Positions 24,599 to 35,157 of a stretch of 47,659 nucleotides of DNA are shown piece after piece. Numbering within the stretch: position 1 is the stretch's first letter; each line of letters begins with the position of its first letter. The notes beneath the pieces are model-generated. The model did no database searches and was not told the origin of the DNA. It saw nothing but the letters and a program-made list of their open reading frames with translations. The stretch is from Rhodothermaceae bacterium bin80 (GTDB lineage: Bacteria > Bacteroidota > Rhodothermia > Rhodothermales > Bin80): contig MPNB01000018.1 of assembly GCA_002238805.1 (NCBI GenBank), positions 1 to 47,659 of the forward strand, given 5' to 3'. Made by a program: the position numbers and the translations under genes.

Positions 24599-27314
24599 CG
24601 CCATCACCCAGGTTAACCTCAACCGGAACGCTAAGCTCCATGGCTTGGGTCATGCACTCCTTGACTATTGTTTTCGTCTCTGCCAATTCCTGTTCCGGTA
24701 CTTCGAATACAAGCTCATCATGAACCTGTAGGATTGCTCGGGACCGCAACCCGGCGTGCCGCAGCTCCCGATCAATTGCAATTGCCGCCAACTTGATCAT
24801 ATCGGCCTGCGTCCCCTGTATAGGCATGTTAACAGCAATACGCTCCGCTGCAGCACGTACTGCACTGTTACGCGCTTGCAGGGCAGGCATGTACCGGCGT
24901 CGACCCATAAGTGTGGTGGCGAATCCTCGCTCTTTGGCCTTATCAACCTGTGTCAGGATAAACTGCCAAATCCCCGGAAAAGACCCGCGGTGTGCTTTCA
25001 TCAGCTCCCGAGCCTCTCTATGTGTACATCTTAATCCACGTGCCAAACCAGAGGCTGAGAGCCCGTACGGTATCCCATAATTCACCGCCTTCGCCCTGTT
25101 ACGCTGCTCCCGCGTGATCTCCGCCACATCCACATGATAAATGAGTGCCGCAGTTTCAGTGTGGGGATCCCGACCGGTCATGAAAAACTCTTGCAATCCC
25201 TGATCCCCGCTCATATGAGCAAGAATTCTGAGTTCAATCTGCGAGTAGTCCGCCGAAAGGATACACCACCCCTCCGGGGCTACGAACGCACTACGCAGTT
25301 CACGACCCGTGGCATCACGAACCGGGATATTTTGCAGCCCGGGATCTGACGAGGAAAGTCGGCCGGTGGCTGCCGAAGTCTGGTTAAATACCGTGTGAAT
25401 ACGCCCCGTCTGAGGTACGGCCATACGTACCAAATTATCCACATAGGTCCCCTTTAGCTTGGCAGCCTTGCGCCAGTCCATAATAAGTGCCGGCACCTTG
25501 TGCTCGGTTGCAAGCTCCAGGAGAACCTCTTCCCTCGTGGAAGGCTTACCGGAAGGCGTTTTTCTTTTTACCGGCAGACCCAATTTATCTTTATCAAAAA
25601 GTATCTCGCCGACCTGTTTTGAAGAAGCGATGTTGAACTTCTCCCCAGCCTCCTTATAAATCTCAGTAGCATACCGATCCAGGTCCTCCTGTATGCGTGG
25701 ACTTAATTCTTCCAATACCGCTTGATCCAGCTTCACGCCAGTGGCTTCCATATCAGCTAACACATACACCAACGGAAACTCAATATCGTTCGCTACGCCG
25801 AGCAGGTCCGCCTCATTGAGTTTTGTACTCAGTTTTTCTTGCATTTCAAACGGACACGCCGCCCGTTCACAAGCCAGAATTTTGAACGCTTCCGGATCTA
25901 CGTCGCGTGGATCCTTTTTCGAGCGCCCCGTGCCCAAAATGCTATCTATCCCGAGAGGTTCGTAGCTTAACTGCTGTTTCACAACAGTATTGAATCGATG
26001 ATTCTGATCTGGAGCAAGCAGATAATGCGCGATCTGGGTATCGAAAATTTTGCCACAAACCGGCACCAAAAGTAATCGGAGTCGAACCAGAAGGGGTTTA
26101 AGGTCATGACCAATTTTCTCAACTTTCATGTTGGAAAAAATCGGTGCAAGAATGCGGACAACCTCAGATGGCGGCGTGCCATCTGGCAGAGGAAGCGGTA
26201 TGTACACTGCACTCCTGGAAGCCCAGGAAAGCGCCAAACCTATCCAGTCAGCCCGTACCGGGGAGCCCGGTGTCATGATGCTGGCTAAACCCAGGCGCCG
26301 GGTTTCCTTCAACGACTTCTCGACGGCCTTCAATTCCTCGAACGTTCCGATTACTCTGTAATTCGCCTGGGCAGAATCGTACTGGCTGTACGAACTGTCT
26401 ATTGCGACCTCCGCGGTTTCAAACAACTCTGCTCCTGCTGTAAGACGCCGGATCAAAGTGTCAAATTCGTAGCGACGGAACAGCGAGAGTGCCTCCAAAT
26501 CTCTTGGGGTGCCACAGCGACAGGCCTCCCAGTCCAATTTCACATCTACATCCGTCCGGATCGTGACCAGATCCTTACTGAGCCGCACCATATCTGGATT
26601 CTCTGTTAGTCCGGTGCGCCAACGCTTGTACTTGTACTCGCTCGCTTTTGCCAGAATATTTTCCACCGTCTGGTCTAGCTGCACGAGCTTGGCAGCTCCT
26701 TTCTCACCAATCCCACGTGCGCCGGGTACATTGTCGCTACTGTCCCCCATCAGCGCCAACATGTCAATAAAATTCTTGGGAGCAATCTGGTATTTCTCAC
26801 GGAATGCAGCCTCTGTCAGGCGCTGGAACCCGGCACCGCTGCGCGGCCGCAACATTTCTATACGAGGTGAAAGCAATTGCTGAAAATCCTTGTCTGGAGA
26901 CACAATTACCGCGTGTGCCCCTGCCTCGTCAGCCTGACAGGCCAATGTACCGATTACGTCATCAGCCTCAAACATATCGGCCTCCAGAACCGGGAGCGAG
27001 AATGCTCGTGCCAATTCCTTGATCCGTGGCAGATTTTCCAATAATGCGTCCGGTGGATCATCGCGATTGGCCTTGTACTCGGTATAAAGATCATTCCTGA
27101 AGGTTTTGCCCGGCCCGTCAAACACTACCGCTGCATACTTGAGTCCTGCTTCCTCAATCAAGTTGATCAGCGTGGTAGTGAAGCCGTACAATGCGCTCGT
27201 GTTCTCGCCCCTCGAGTTTATTCGTGGACGACTCAGAAACGAGAAGTGCGCCCTGTACGCGAGCGCCATTGCATCCAACAGAAAAATTTTAGGTTCTTGA
27301 CCACCCTGCTCCAT
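24576..27314 (-). CDS. polA: DNA polymerase I with inactive proofreading domain
   Basis: A 912-residue family A polymerase. Residues 8-290 are the 5' nuclease (FLLDAMALAYRAHF, FEADDVIGTLA, GDSSDNVPGARGIGEKGA). About 320-500 is a 3'-5' exonuclease fold. About 515-912 is the polymerase: motif A LSADYSQIELRILAH, motif B RNRAKAVNYGIPYG, motif C LQVHDELVFE. The exonuclease domain has lost its metal ligands: compared with E. coli, Asp355 is Ala344, Glu357 is Ile346, Asp424 is Leu408 and Asp501 is Arg484. In motif B the residue equal to E. coli Phe762 is Tyr746. The enzyme should fill gaps and remove primers but not proofread. It follows ligA by 14 bases. Confidence 0.97.
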   Translation of the reverse strand: MEQGGQEPKIFLLDAMALAYRAHFSFLSRPRINSRGENTSALYGFTTTLINLIEEAGLKYAAVVFDGPGKTFRNDLYTEYKANRDDPPDALLENLPRIKELARAFSLPVLEADMFEADDVIGTLACQADEAGAHAVIVSPDKDFQQLLSPRIEMLRPRSGAGFQRLTEAAFREKYQIAPKNFIDMLALMGDSSDNVPGARGIGEKGAAKLVQLDQTVENILAKASEYKYKRWRTGLTENPDMVRLSKDLVTIRTDVDVKLDWEACRCGTPRDLEALSLFRRYEFDTLIRRLTAGAELFETAEVAIDSSYSQYDSAQANYRVIGTFEELKAVEKSLKETRRLGLASIMTPGSPVRADWIGLALSWASRSAVYIPLPLPDGTPPSEVVRILAPIFSNMKVEKIGHDLKPLLVRLRLLLVPVCGKIFDTQIAHYLLAPDQNHRFNTVVKQQLSYEPLGIDSILGTGRSKKDPRDVDPEAFKILACERAACPFEMQEKLSTKLNEADLLGVANDIEFPLVYVLADMEATGVKLDQAVLEELSPRIQEDLDRYATEIYKEAGEKFNIASSKQVGEILFDKDKLGLPVKRKTPSGKPSTREEVLLELATEHKVPALIMDWRKAAKLKGTYVDNLVRMAVPQTGRIHTVFNQTSAATGRLSSSDPGLQNIPVRDATGRELRSAFVAPEGWCILSADYSQIELRILAHMSGDQGLQEFFMTGRDPHTETAALIYHVDVAEITREQRNRAKAVNYGIPYGLSASGLARGLRCTHREARELMKAHRGSFPGIWQFILTQVDKAKERGFATTLMGRRRYMPALQARNSAVRAAAERIAVNMPIQGTQADMIKLAAIAIDRELRHAGLRSRAILQVHDELVFEVPEQELAETKTIVKECMTQAMELSVPVEVNLGDGVNWLEAH

Positions 27315-27328
27315 GATTAAAAATCCGT

Positions 27329-29527
<2,199 letters not shown>

Positions 29528-29549
29528 CTACACCAAGCACTACGGTTAT

Positions 29550-29957
29550 CTATCGCCAGGCTCCCAGAAGTCCGGCCATGGCCAGAAAAACAATCAGGTT
29601 CTGCGCCTGATTCAGTACAAAAACCCCCATATGCTTATCCTCCCAGACTACACTCTGCCAACCTAGAGGTAGCGAAAACCCCACCCAGGCTGCAAAGCCA
29701 ACCGTCAAACCGCCCGTAAAAGTGCCCATATCCATGAGAGTTATAAGCATTGATAAGACGTATGCCGTGAGTACTGAGCCCACTATTGACCCTCCGTAGG
29801 ATTTAGCCGGATTGAGGGTCTCTTTGATCTTTTCCTCGGTCAGGTTCATCATCCGCATCCACATCTTACCAAAGAGTGGACCATACCATACTGATCCTAT
29901 GAGCATCGGGAGCAAAATCGCTGATAAGAATGCGAGCCAATTTTCGGGCATATGCAT
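29550..29957 (-). CDS. DUF1761 membrane protein
   Basis: A 135-residue protein with four hydrophobic segments: WLAFLSAILLPMLIGSVWYG, VGSVLTAYVLSMLITLM, LTVGFAAWVGFSLPLGW and LNQAQNLIVFLAMAGLLGAW. The GSVWYGPLFGKMWM box after the first helix and WxxVVWEDK before the last are DUF1761 hallmarks. Function unknown. It ends 22 bases before ligA and may share its transcript. Confidence 0.85.
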   Translation of the reverse strand: MHMPENWLAFLSAILLPMLIGSVWYGPLFGKMWMRMMNLTEEKIKETLNPAKSYGGSIVGSVLTAYVLSMLITLMDMGTFTGGLTVGFAAWVGFSLPLGWQSVVWEDKHMGVFVLNQAQNLIVFLAMAGLLGAWR

Positions 29958-30060
29958 GGTTAAAATGACTGAAGTTGTGAATTAATTATACAACCCAGCC
30001 GGGCTGGGTGACCTCATGCTACGACATAAGTAGCTGACTCGTAGAATACTGTAAAATTCA

Positions 30061-30438
30061 CTATGAATCAACTGTGCCCCAAATGGCACAAGCAGCTCCA
30101 GAAGGATCACGAATAACCGCGTAACTTTGATTGGGACCGAATGATTTTGCCGGTGAAATCAACACTCCACCCCGATCCAAACAGTGTTGAATGCTCTCTT
30201 CCAGAGATTCTACACGAAAGTAAGGGAGCCAAACCGGAGGCAACTTGGCATTAATACCCCGAGCATGACAAATTCCGGCTTGTGCTTTACCACCTGCACT
30301 CATCGCGTAGTCTTCGTACCCACCCATTGCGACAGGCTCTGGCTCCCATCCAATAACCGCGGCATAAAAATCGCGAAGAGTCTCCGCATCATCAACAGTA
30401 AGATCCACCCACAAGGGCGGATTTTCATTCTCATTCAT
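30061..30438 (-). CDS. VOC-family (glyoxalase-like) protein
   Basis: A 125-residue vicinal-oxygen-chelate domain protein. It has the paired beta-alpha-beta-beta-beta modules with WVDLTVDDAETLRDFYAAVIGWEPE in the first (two runs broken at the strand end) and FRVESLEESIQHCLDRGG, then VIRDPSGAACAIW in the second. The family includes glyoxalase I, fosfomycin-resistance and dioxygenase-like enzymes. The second-module PSGA replaces the usual DPEGN-type end, and no full metal triad can be assigned, so the activity is open. It is separated by about 100 bases from DUF1761. Confidence 0.85.
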   Translation of the reverse strand: MNENENPPLWVDLTVDDAETLRDFYAAVIGWEPEPVAMGGYEDYAMSAGGKAQAGICHARGINAKLPPVWLPYFRVESLEESIQHCLDRGGVLISPAKSFGPNQSYAVIRDPSGAACAIWGTVDS

Positions 30439-30812
30439 TTTTCTGTATAGATTACTCTGAGGACGGTCAACAGCCGGATACGATGAACCAACGATGTTGT
30501 TTGTACTACGAATAGGCTACCTCCAGTTGCATTCAGGTCAAATATGGAGAGGAGCCTGCTTGGCGGCATCAGTCGTCGCAGCCTGCATCGTCATCAAACG
30601 ATTGATGAAGCCATTTTGCCGTGCTGATGTTCGTTTAAAACCGACACACCCCCGTCAGATGCACAGATTGTAGCACTTCTGTGGTAATGGGAATAACTGG
30701 GGATATTGTGGGGAATAATGGGGTAATTATTGTTTGCAATTTGTTGGCTTAATATGCATATATCTCGGTATTCTTGCATTAAATTCGATTGCTGCTTTTG
30801 TCATCCAATTAC
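30439..30812. other. Intergenic region between divergent genes
   Basis: A stretch of about 370 bases between the VOC gene (minus) and a small ORF (plus). It must hold promoters in both directions, but none can be assigned with confidence. It contains the G-rich repeat at 30689-30723 and an AT-rich segment (about 30724-30770) with TTAATATGCATATAT. Confidence 0.4.
30689..30723 (+). repeat. G-rich 10-11 base repeat, potential G-quadruplex
   Basis: Four G-runs, GGG (30689-30691), GGGG (30699-30702), GGGG (30710-30713) and GGGG (30720-30723), are separated by 7, 7 and 6 bases of A/T-rich sequence. The unit GGGGAATAAT and variants recur. This fits a G3+N1-7 quadruplex pattern. It lies about 90 bases upstream of the small ORF at 30813, on the coding strand. 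Confidence 0.55.
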
Positions 30813-31058
30813 ATGCGAACTGCTACTCAATCTCGCACCCGATCGGGGCGAAAAAACGACCATGCCCCCCCCTCCAGGGCTGCTACTGCACTCGAAACGC
30901 TAACCCTTGAACACGTACTCTACGAAATAGAACTGACTGAGAGTGCTGACTGGGCGCTTGCACAGCGGCGCGGCCATTCCTGGTATGATCCAGACGGGGT
31001 GGCTTTGGCGGAAGCCCCACAAATCAGGGCAATCCGAATACCCGCACGACGCCATTGA
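30813..31058 (+). CDS. Small hypothetical protein
   Basis: An 81-residue frame from ATG 30813. The N-terminal 35 residues are basic and Ser/Thr/Arg-rich and look unstructured. The rest (LTLEHVLYEIELTE, WYDPDGVALAEAP) has predicted helix and strand character. It is not recognised. It ends 37 bases before the phosphodiester glycosidase, so it may be the first gene of that transcript. An alternative TTG start at 30789 adds eight residues. Confidence 0.4.
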   Translation: MRTATQSRTRSGRKNDHAPPSRAATALETLTLEHVLYEIELTESADWALAQRRGHSWYDPDGVALAEAPQIRAIRIPARRH

Positions 31059-31095
31059 CGGGGAACCACTCCGGCGTACAAAGTTTCATGCCCCG

Positions 31096-32040
31096 ATGCA
31101 CATAATAAATACCCTTTGGCGGATTTTTCTTGCGACAGCTGGGCTACTCTTGCTCGGGAGCCTTCTATGGCAGTCAGATCAGTTCCATCGCATTCTTGTT
31201 CGAACACCGTGGGCCCGAGAACTGGCAGAATTCGTTGCCGAAACCGTTGTGGACTCCCACCGCCAAAACCTGGGAATGCTTGGACTCGTTCATGACAACC
31301 GCTGGGATCCACTCCCTGAAGATGCCCTGACTGATAGTCTCTGGTATGGATCACTGGAGTCACAGGTATCCTATAGTCAGATCGGCTCGGGGGTACAGAT
31401 TGGCTCGGTACCGATCCGGCACGAACGTGGTACAGATTTCTCGCTCGTTGTGGCAAAGGTGGATCTGACCAGGACTGATGTACGGGTTCTCACGAACGAC
31501 TCGCTTGCTATACAGCGAGATTTTGTCGAAGTCATGGCTAAGGATACCGGCGCCATAGCCGCCATCAATGCCGGGTTTTTTGATGAGAATGGTGCACGAG
31601 GCCTGGTGCTGCAAAATGGAAAAGAACTGCGCGCGTCCAACCATGCACATGGATACCTGCTCTTGTGGGATGAAGGAGCCTATATCGGTCCAACACGCAC
31701 CATTGAAGCGAAATACGCGATACAATCTTTTCCCCTGCTATTGGCGAACGGTCAGTTGGCAACTGATGACGCAAAAAACGTGAGAAACGTCGCTCGACGC
31801 TCAGCTGCTGCACTCACATCAAATGGTGACCTCCTTTTGGTCGCAACCGATGCTGAATTGGTTGGCCTCACTATCCCGCAACTGATCGCGCTCCTGCGTG
31901 GCCTCGGAGCTAGAGACGCTATCGCGCTTGATGGCGGGGGCTCCTCACAACTGTATGTTCGGAACACAGACTACAGAGTTCGGGAATGGGATCCCGTCCC
32001 GGTAGCCTTGGGAGTTTTTCCGCGATCACGCACTCGATAA
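31096..32040 (+). CDS. Phosphodiester glycosidase family protein (NAGPA domain)
   Basis: About 314 residues from ATG 31096. Residues 5-24 form a membrane anchor or uncleaved signal (LWRIFLATAGLLLLGSLLW). The remainder is a DUF2233/NAGPA domain: VAKVDLTRTDVRVL, AAINAGFFDENGARGLVLQNG, ARRSAAALTSNGDLLLVA, and the glycosidase signature IALDGGGSSQLYV. Relatives remove capping N-acetylglucosamine phosphodiesters or act in exopolysaccharide metabolism. Here an extracytoplasmic role in cell-surface glycans is likely. The 153-base upstream extension of the frame is rejected because the hydrophobic anchor begins right after this ATG. Its 3' end overlaps the convergent DUF3052 gene by 70 bases. Confidence 0.85.
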   Translation: MHIINTLWRIFLATAGLLLLGSLLWQSDQFHRILVRTPWARELAEFVAETVVDSHRQNLGMLGLVHDNRWDPLPEDALTDSLWYGSLESQVSYSQIGSGVQIGSVPIRHERGTDFSLVVAKVDLTRTDVRVLTNDSLAIQRDFVEVMAKDTGAIAAINAGFFDENGARGLVLQNGKELRASNHAHGYLLLWDEGAYIGPTRTIEAKYAIQSFPLLLANGQLATDDAKNVRNVARRSAAALTSNGDLLLVATDAELVGLTIPQLIALLRGLGARDAIALDGGGSSQLYVRNTDYRVREWDPVPVALGVFPRSRTR

Positions 32041-32408
32041 ACAAACTTCAACCCCGACCATACCTCGTCAACCGCACATATCTTAACATCCACCAGCCCC
32101 ATCAATAACCCGATCCTCTGAACTACGCCCATAGACAAGTCTGTACGCACCCCTGATATCTTCTTAGGCCAAGAAATCCACAGCATACCGGAAGAGGCCA
32201 ACGTTGGTATCGCAGTCTCAAGTAGCATCAACAAATGTCCCTGACGATCACAAAACAGATGTACGAAGTCCGCTTCGCTGATCGCCTCTGCCTTCGGGAT
32301 CACAGGTGCGTCAGCAATCAGTTCATGATAATGCGATGGCGCATTGACTGTATACGCGCGCATGCCTGCCTTCAGACCTAATTTCGTAGCCAGCGTCCTG
32401 TGTGCCAT
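31971..32408 (-). CDS. DUF3052 family protein
   Basis: About 145 residues from the ATG at 32408 (a frame to 32435 adds nine). It matches the DUF3052 pattern: LATKLGLKAGMRAYTVNAP at the N-terminus, DFVHLFCDRQGHL, SGMLWISWPKKISGVRTDL and GLVDVKICAVDEVWSGLKFVYR, in runs conserved throughout the family. The function is unknown. The last ~20 residues, which overlap the convergent glycosidase gene, are not part of the family core. It diverges from the sulfatase with a short gap. Confidence 0.85.
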   Translation of the reverse strand: MAHRTLATKLGLKAGMRAYTVNAPSHYHELIADAPVIPKAEAISEADFVHLFCDRQGHLLMLLETAIPTLASSGMLWISWPKKISGVRTDLSMGVVQRIGLLMGLVDVKICAVDEVWSGLKFVYRVRDRGKTPKATGTGSHSRTL

Positions 32409-32486
32409 TGGACCTGTGTGATTCACTCGTAACAAATATATGCCCTATTGTTTACCATAAAAACACCAACTTCCTTCCTTATACTT

Positions 32487-33941
32487 ATGCCGCGTTTCAT
32501 TACTGTTGCCGTTCTAGTACTTGCCGGATGCACGCAGGTGGATCCACCAAACATCATATACATTCTCGCTGACGATCTGGGCTATGGGGAACTTGGCAGC
32601 TATGGACAAACTCTGATCCGAACACCGAACCTAGACCGGTTAGCTGCCGAGGGTATGCGATTTACACAACACTATAGCGGCAGCCCTGTGTGTGCGCCAA
32701 GCCGATGCACACTTCTCACCGGCCTGCATACCGGTCACTGCCAGATACGCGATAACTATGAATTGGGAGGTTTTGCTGACAGTACCGAGCGTGGACAGCT
32801 GCCGCTGGAGGAGGACACTTACACGCTTGGGCGTATGATGCAGGACGCTGGGTACACTACCGCAGTTATCGGCAAATGGGGCTTGGGGGGCCCTAACTCT
32901 ATCGGTGTGCCCAATCAACAGGGATTCGATTATTTCTATGGCTACCTAGACCAAAAACAGGCCCATAACCATTATCCCTCCCACCTGTGGCGCAATGCGG
33001 AATGGGATACACTTGCTAACGGCTACTTCCATCCACATCAACGATTCGAGGGTGCAGACCCGCATGACCCAGCCGCCTATGACCGCTACAAAGGCCCCGA
33101 TTATGCTCCAGATCTTATGGCATATGAAGCTGAGGCGTTCATCCGGGAAAATGCAGAGGGACCGTTCTTTCTCTATCTGGCACACACCGTGCCTCATCTA
33201 GCCCTCCAGGTACCAGATGAAGAACTGGAGGCGTACGAAAACGTGCTGTCCGAGTCGCCCTACGACGGGACCAGAGGGTACCTGCCACACATCCGCCCCC
33301 AATCGGCCTATGCTGCCATGATTACACGAATGGATGCGCATGTCGGGCAGATCATGGAGGTGCTCCACGAACTCGGCATTGATGATGAAACATTGATCAT
33401 GTTTTCCAGCGACAACGGTCCCACGTATGTGGGAGGCGTGGATACAGAGCAGTTTCAAAGCTCAGGTAACCTGAGAGGTGGAAAAGGGGAGGTCTACGAA
33501 GGTGGTATTCGCGTGCCCATGATTGCCACCTGGCCCGATGTCATTGTCCCTGGATCAGTGACTGATCACATATCCGCATTCTGGGACGTGATGCCTACAC
33601 TTGCTAATGTCGCGAAGATAGAACTGATAGCCGAAATAGATGGGGTATCCTTCCTGCCCGTGCTTCTGGGAGAGCAGCCTCCGACACCAAGCGAAATGTA
33701 CTGGGAGTATCACGGGCGAAACTGGGGCGGAGCACAAGCCGCCAGAATTGGCCCCTGGAAAGGCGTTCGTTTGGGTGGTAGGGACAGTGTTTCCGCCCCT
33801 GTAAGGATCTACAATCTTATAAATGATCCTGCGGAAACGACCGACCTCGCAGATACCCACCCCGAGATTGCCTCAGAGTTGCTCGCACTTATGCAGTCGC
33901 GCAGCGACTCCAAAATTGCCCGATGGCATTTCGCTGAATAG
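32487..33941 (+). CDS. Lipoprotein sulfatase, FGly type
   Basis: About 484 residues from ATG 32487, giving a lipoprotein signal MPRFITVAVLVLAGC with lipobox LAGC (Cys15). It is an S1-type sulfatase. IIYILADDLGYGELGSYG supplies the metal-binding Asp pair. CAPSR (Cys69) is the C-x-P-x-R motif whose cysteine is matured to formylglycine by a separate enzyme not in this window. FFLYLAHTVPH and MFSSDNGPT give further metal and substrate residues. Substrate is a sulfate ester, probably on a marine-type polysaccharide or small aryl compound. The frame starts at TTG 32448, but that would bury the signal. It is anchored outside the cytoplasmic membrane. It lies next to DUF3052 and the phosphodiester glycosidase, so a surface-glycan theme is possible. 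Confidence 0.93.
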   Translation: MPRFITVAVLVLAGCTQVDPPNIIYILADDLGYGELGSYGQTLIRTPNLDRLAAEGMRFTQHYSGSPVCAPSRCTLLTGLHTGHCQIRDNYELGGFADSTERGQLPLEEDTYTLGRMMQDAGYTTAVIGKWGLGGPNSIGVPNQQGFDYFYGYLDQKQAHNHYPSHLWRNAEWDTLANGYFHPHQRFEGADPHDPAAYDRYKGPDYAPDLMAYEAEAFIRENAEGPFFLYLAHTVPHLALQVPDEELEAYENVLSESPYDGTRGYLPHIRPQSAYAAMITRMDAHVGQIMEVLHELGIDDETLIMFSSDNGPTYVGGVDTEQFQSSGNLRGGKGEVYEGGIRVPMIATWPDVIVPGSVTDHISAFWDVMPTLANVAKIELIAEIDGVSFLPVLLGEQPPTPSEMYWEYHGRNWGGAQAARIGPWKGVRLGGRDSVSAPVRIYNLINDPAETTDLADTHPEIASELLALMQSRSDSKIARWHFAE

Positions 33942-34199
33942 CCGCGTATCTATACGGTGTGCACATGCCTGTGGAAATCCCTGACGGTGGGGATGTGAAT
34001 GGCTTTCCCCGACAAATCAGGCCAGGGAAATTTCTAGAATCCACAGATTGAGCATCTTTGGATATCAATGTTTGGAGTGGTCTCATTCATGCCCGGTGCT
34101 CATCGCTCTCCCCGGTAGTATATCGGGCCCCTTATGCTGGATTGTGTTCGTATCCTGTCGTATTATTGAGCCCATCTAATACGGAAACAATATAGATCA

Positions 34200-34757
34200 A
34201 TGGTCCCGCTTCTCTCGCTCTGGCTTCCGATTCTTGTCTCTGCAGCATTGGTATATGTTGCCGCCTTCGTACTGAACGCGGTCATTCCGCTGCATTCGAA
34301 GGACTTTGTAAAACTCCCGAATGAGGATGCTATCATGGATGCTGTACGCGCACAGGAAGTGCAAAGAGGACAATACATGTTTCCAGGTGTAGAGAGCCGC
34401 GAGGAATGGAATTCTCCAGAGTGGGCCGAGAAGGCCAACCGCGGCCCCGTCGGGATTCTTTTTATTTTACCCCCCGGTACAGGTATGTCTAAGCAGCTCA
34501 TTTTCCAGGCAATATTTACGCTTGCAATCTCCGTAATGGCAGGCTACATGGGCACCGCCAGCCTCGGACTTGGAACCTCGTATCTGGAAGTATTCCAGGT
34601 AGTTGGTACGGCTGCTTTTCTGGGCCATTCGTTTGGACATTTCACACATGCCATCTGGTACGGGTTCAGCTGGAAGGTGACATGGGTTCGTGTATTCGAG
34701 GGCCTGCTTTACGGTGCGCTGACTGCCGGCGTGTTTGGTTGGCTTTGGCCCCAGTAG
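34200..34757 (+). CDS. Conserved membrane protein of unknown function
   Basis: A 185-residue protein. Hydrophobic segments are LPILVSAALVYVAAFVLNAV near the N-terminus, LIFQAIFTLAISVMAGYMG, VFQVVGTAAFLGHSFG and VFEGLLYGALTAGVFGWLW at the end. Between the first two is a soluble loop with KLPNEDAIMDAVRAQEVQRG and YMFPGVESREEW. An FGHFTHAIWYG motif carries two histidines. No enzyme family is recognised. It is monocistronic, with 258 bases of intergenic DNA before it and no visible terminator except a weak stem AGCCC/GGGCT at 34820-34833. Confidence 0.7.
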   Translation: MVPLLSLWLPILVSAALVYVAAFVLNAVIPLHSKDFVKLPNEDAIMDAVRAQEVQRGQYMFPGVESREEWNSPEWAEKANRGPVGILFILPPGTGMSKQLIFQAIFTLAISVMAGYMGTASLGLGTSYLEVFQVVGTAAFLGHSFGHFTHAIWYGFSWKVTWVRVFEGLLYGALTAGVFGWLWPQ

Positions 34758-34926
34758 CACGTACGCTACAGAGAACCCGTGAAGATGATGTATTGGGATC
34801 CCATTTCGGGATTCCTGAAAGCCCTGCGGGGCTCCCAGTCTTCATTCATTTTCGGAGCTAAGCCTTTAAGGTCCGGTTCTTCGTGATCTGTGTGCCTTCC
34901 CTGGTTGTGCACCTCAATCCAGATGA

Positions 34927-35157
34927 CTATGGAGACGTCCCACATGCTCTTTGTCGGTCCACTGGATCACGAACATTAACCTGAACGCGAAAGATCGCGG
35001 TACGCTGACCATTGAGGTATTTTGGAATCAGGTTTGAGCTGCTGGTCTGACCGTATTGGGGGAATGATATCGATGTGGCGTATACCGCCAAACGCTCAAC
35101 CAGCAAGCGGGTCTGCGTCCCCTTGCCTGAGCCTTCAATCGCCAATAACATGCTCAC
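34927..35157 (-). pseudogene. tmk: Truncated thymidylate kinase
   Basis: Residues 3-50 match the N-terminus of dTMP kinase: LLAIEG, SGKGTQTRLLVERL, ISFPQYGQT and YLNGQ. The P-loop normally reads IEGxxGSGKGTQ, but here three residues are missing (IEGSGKG), so ATP binding should fail. After YLNGQ the frame leaves the family and stops at 34927, and the LID and C-terminal two thirds are absent. The GTG start at 35157 overlaps the icmF stop, so it is the last cistron of that transcript. A functional tmk must exist elsewhere in the genome. Confidence 0.75.

Noticed and set aside
30920..31456. 178-residue minus-strand frame
   Set aside because: It is antisense to the phosphodiester glycosidase and has no recognisable motif.
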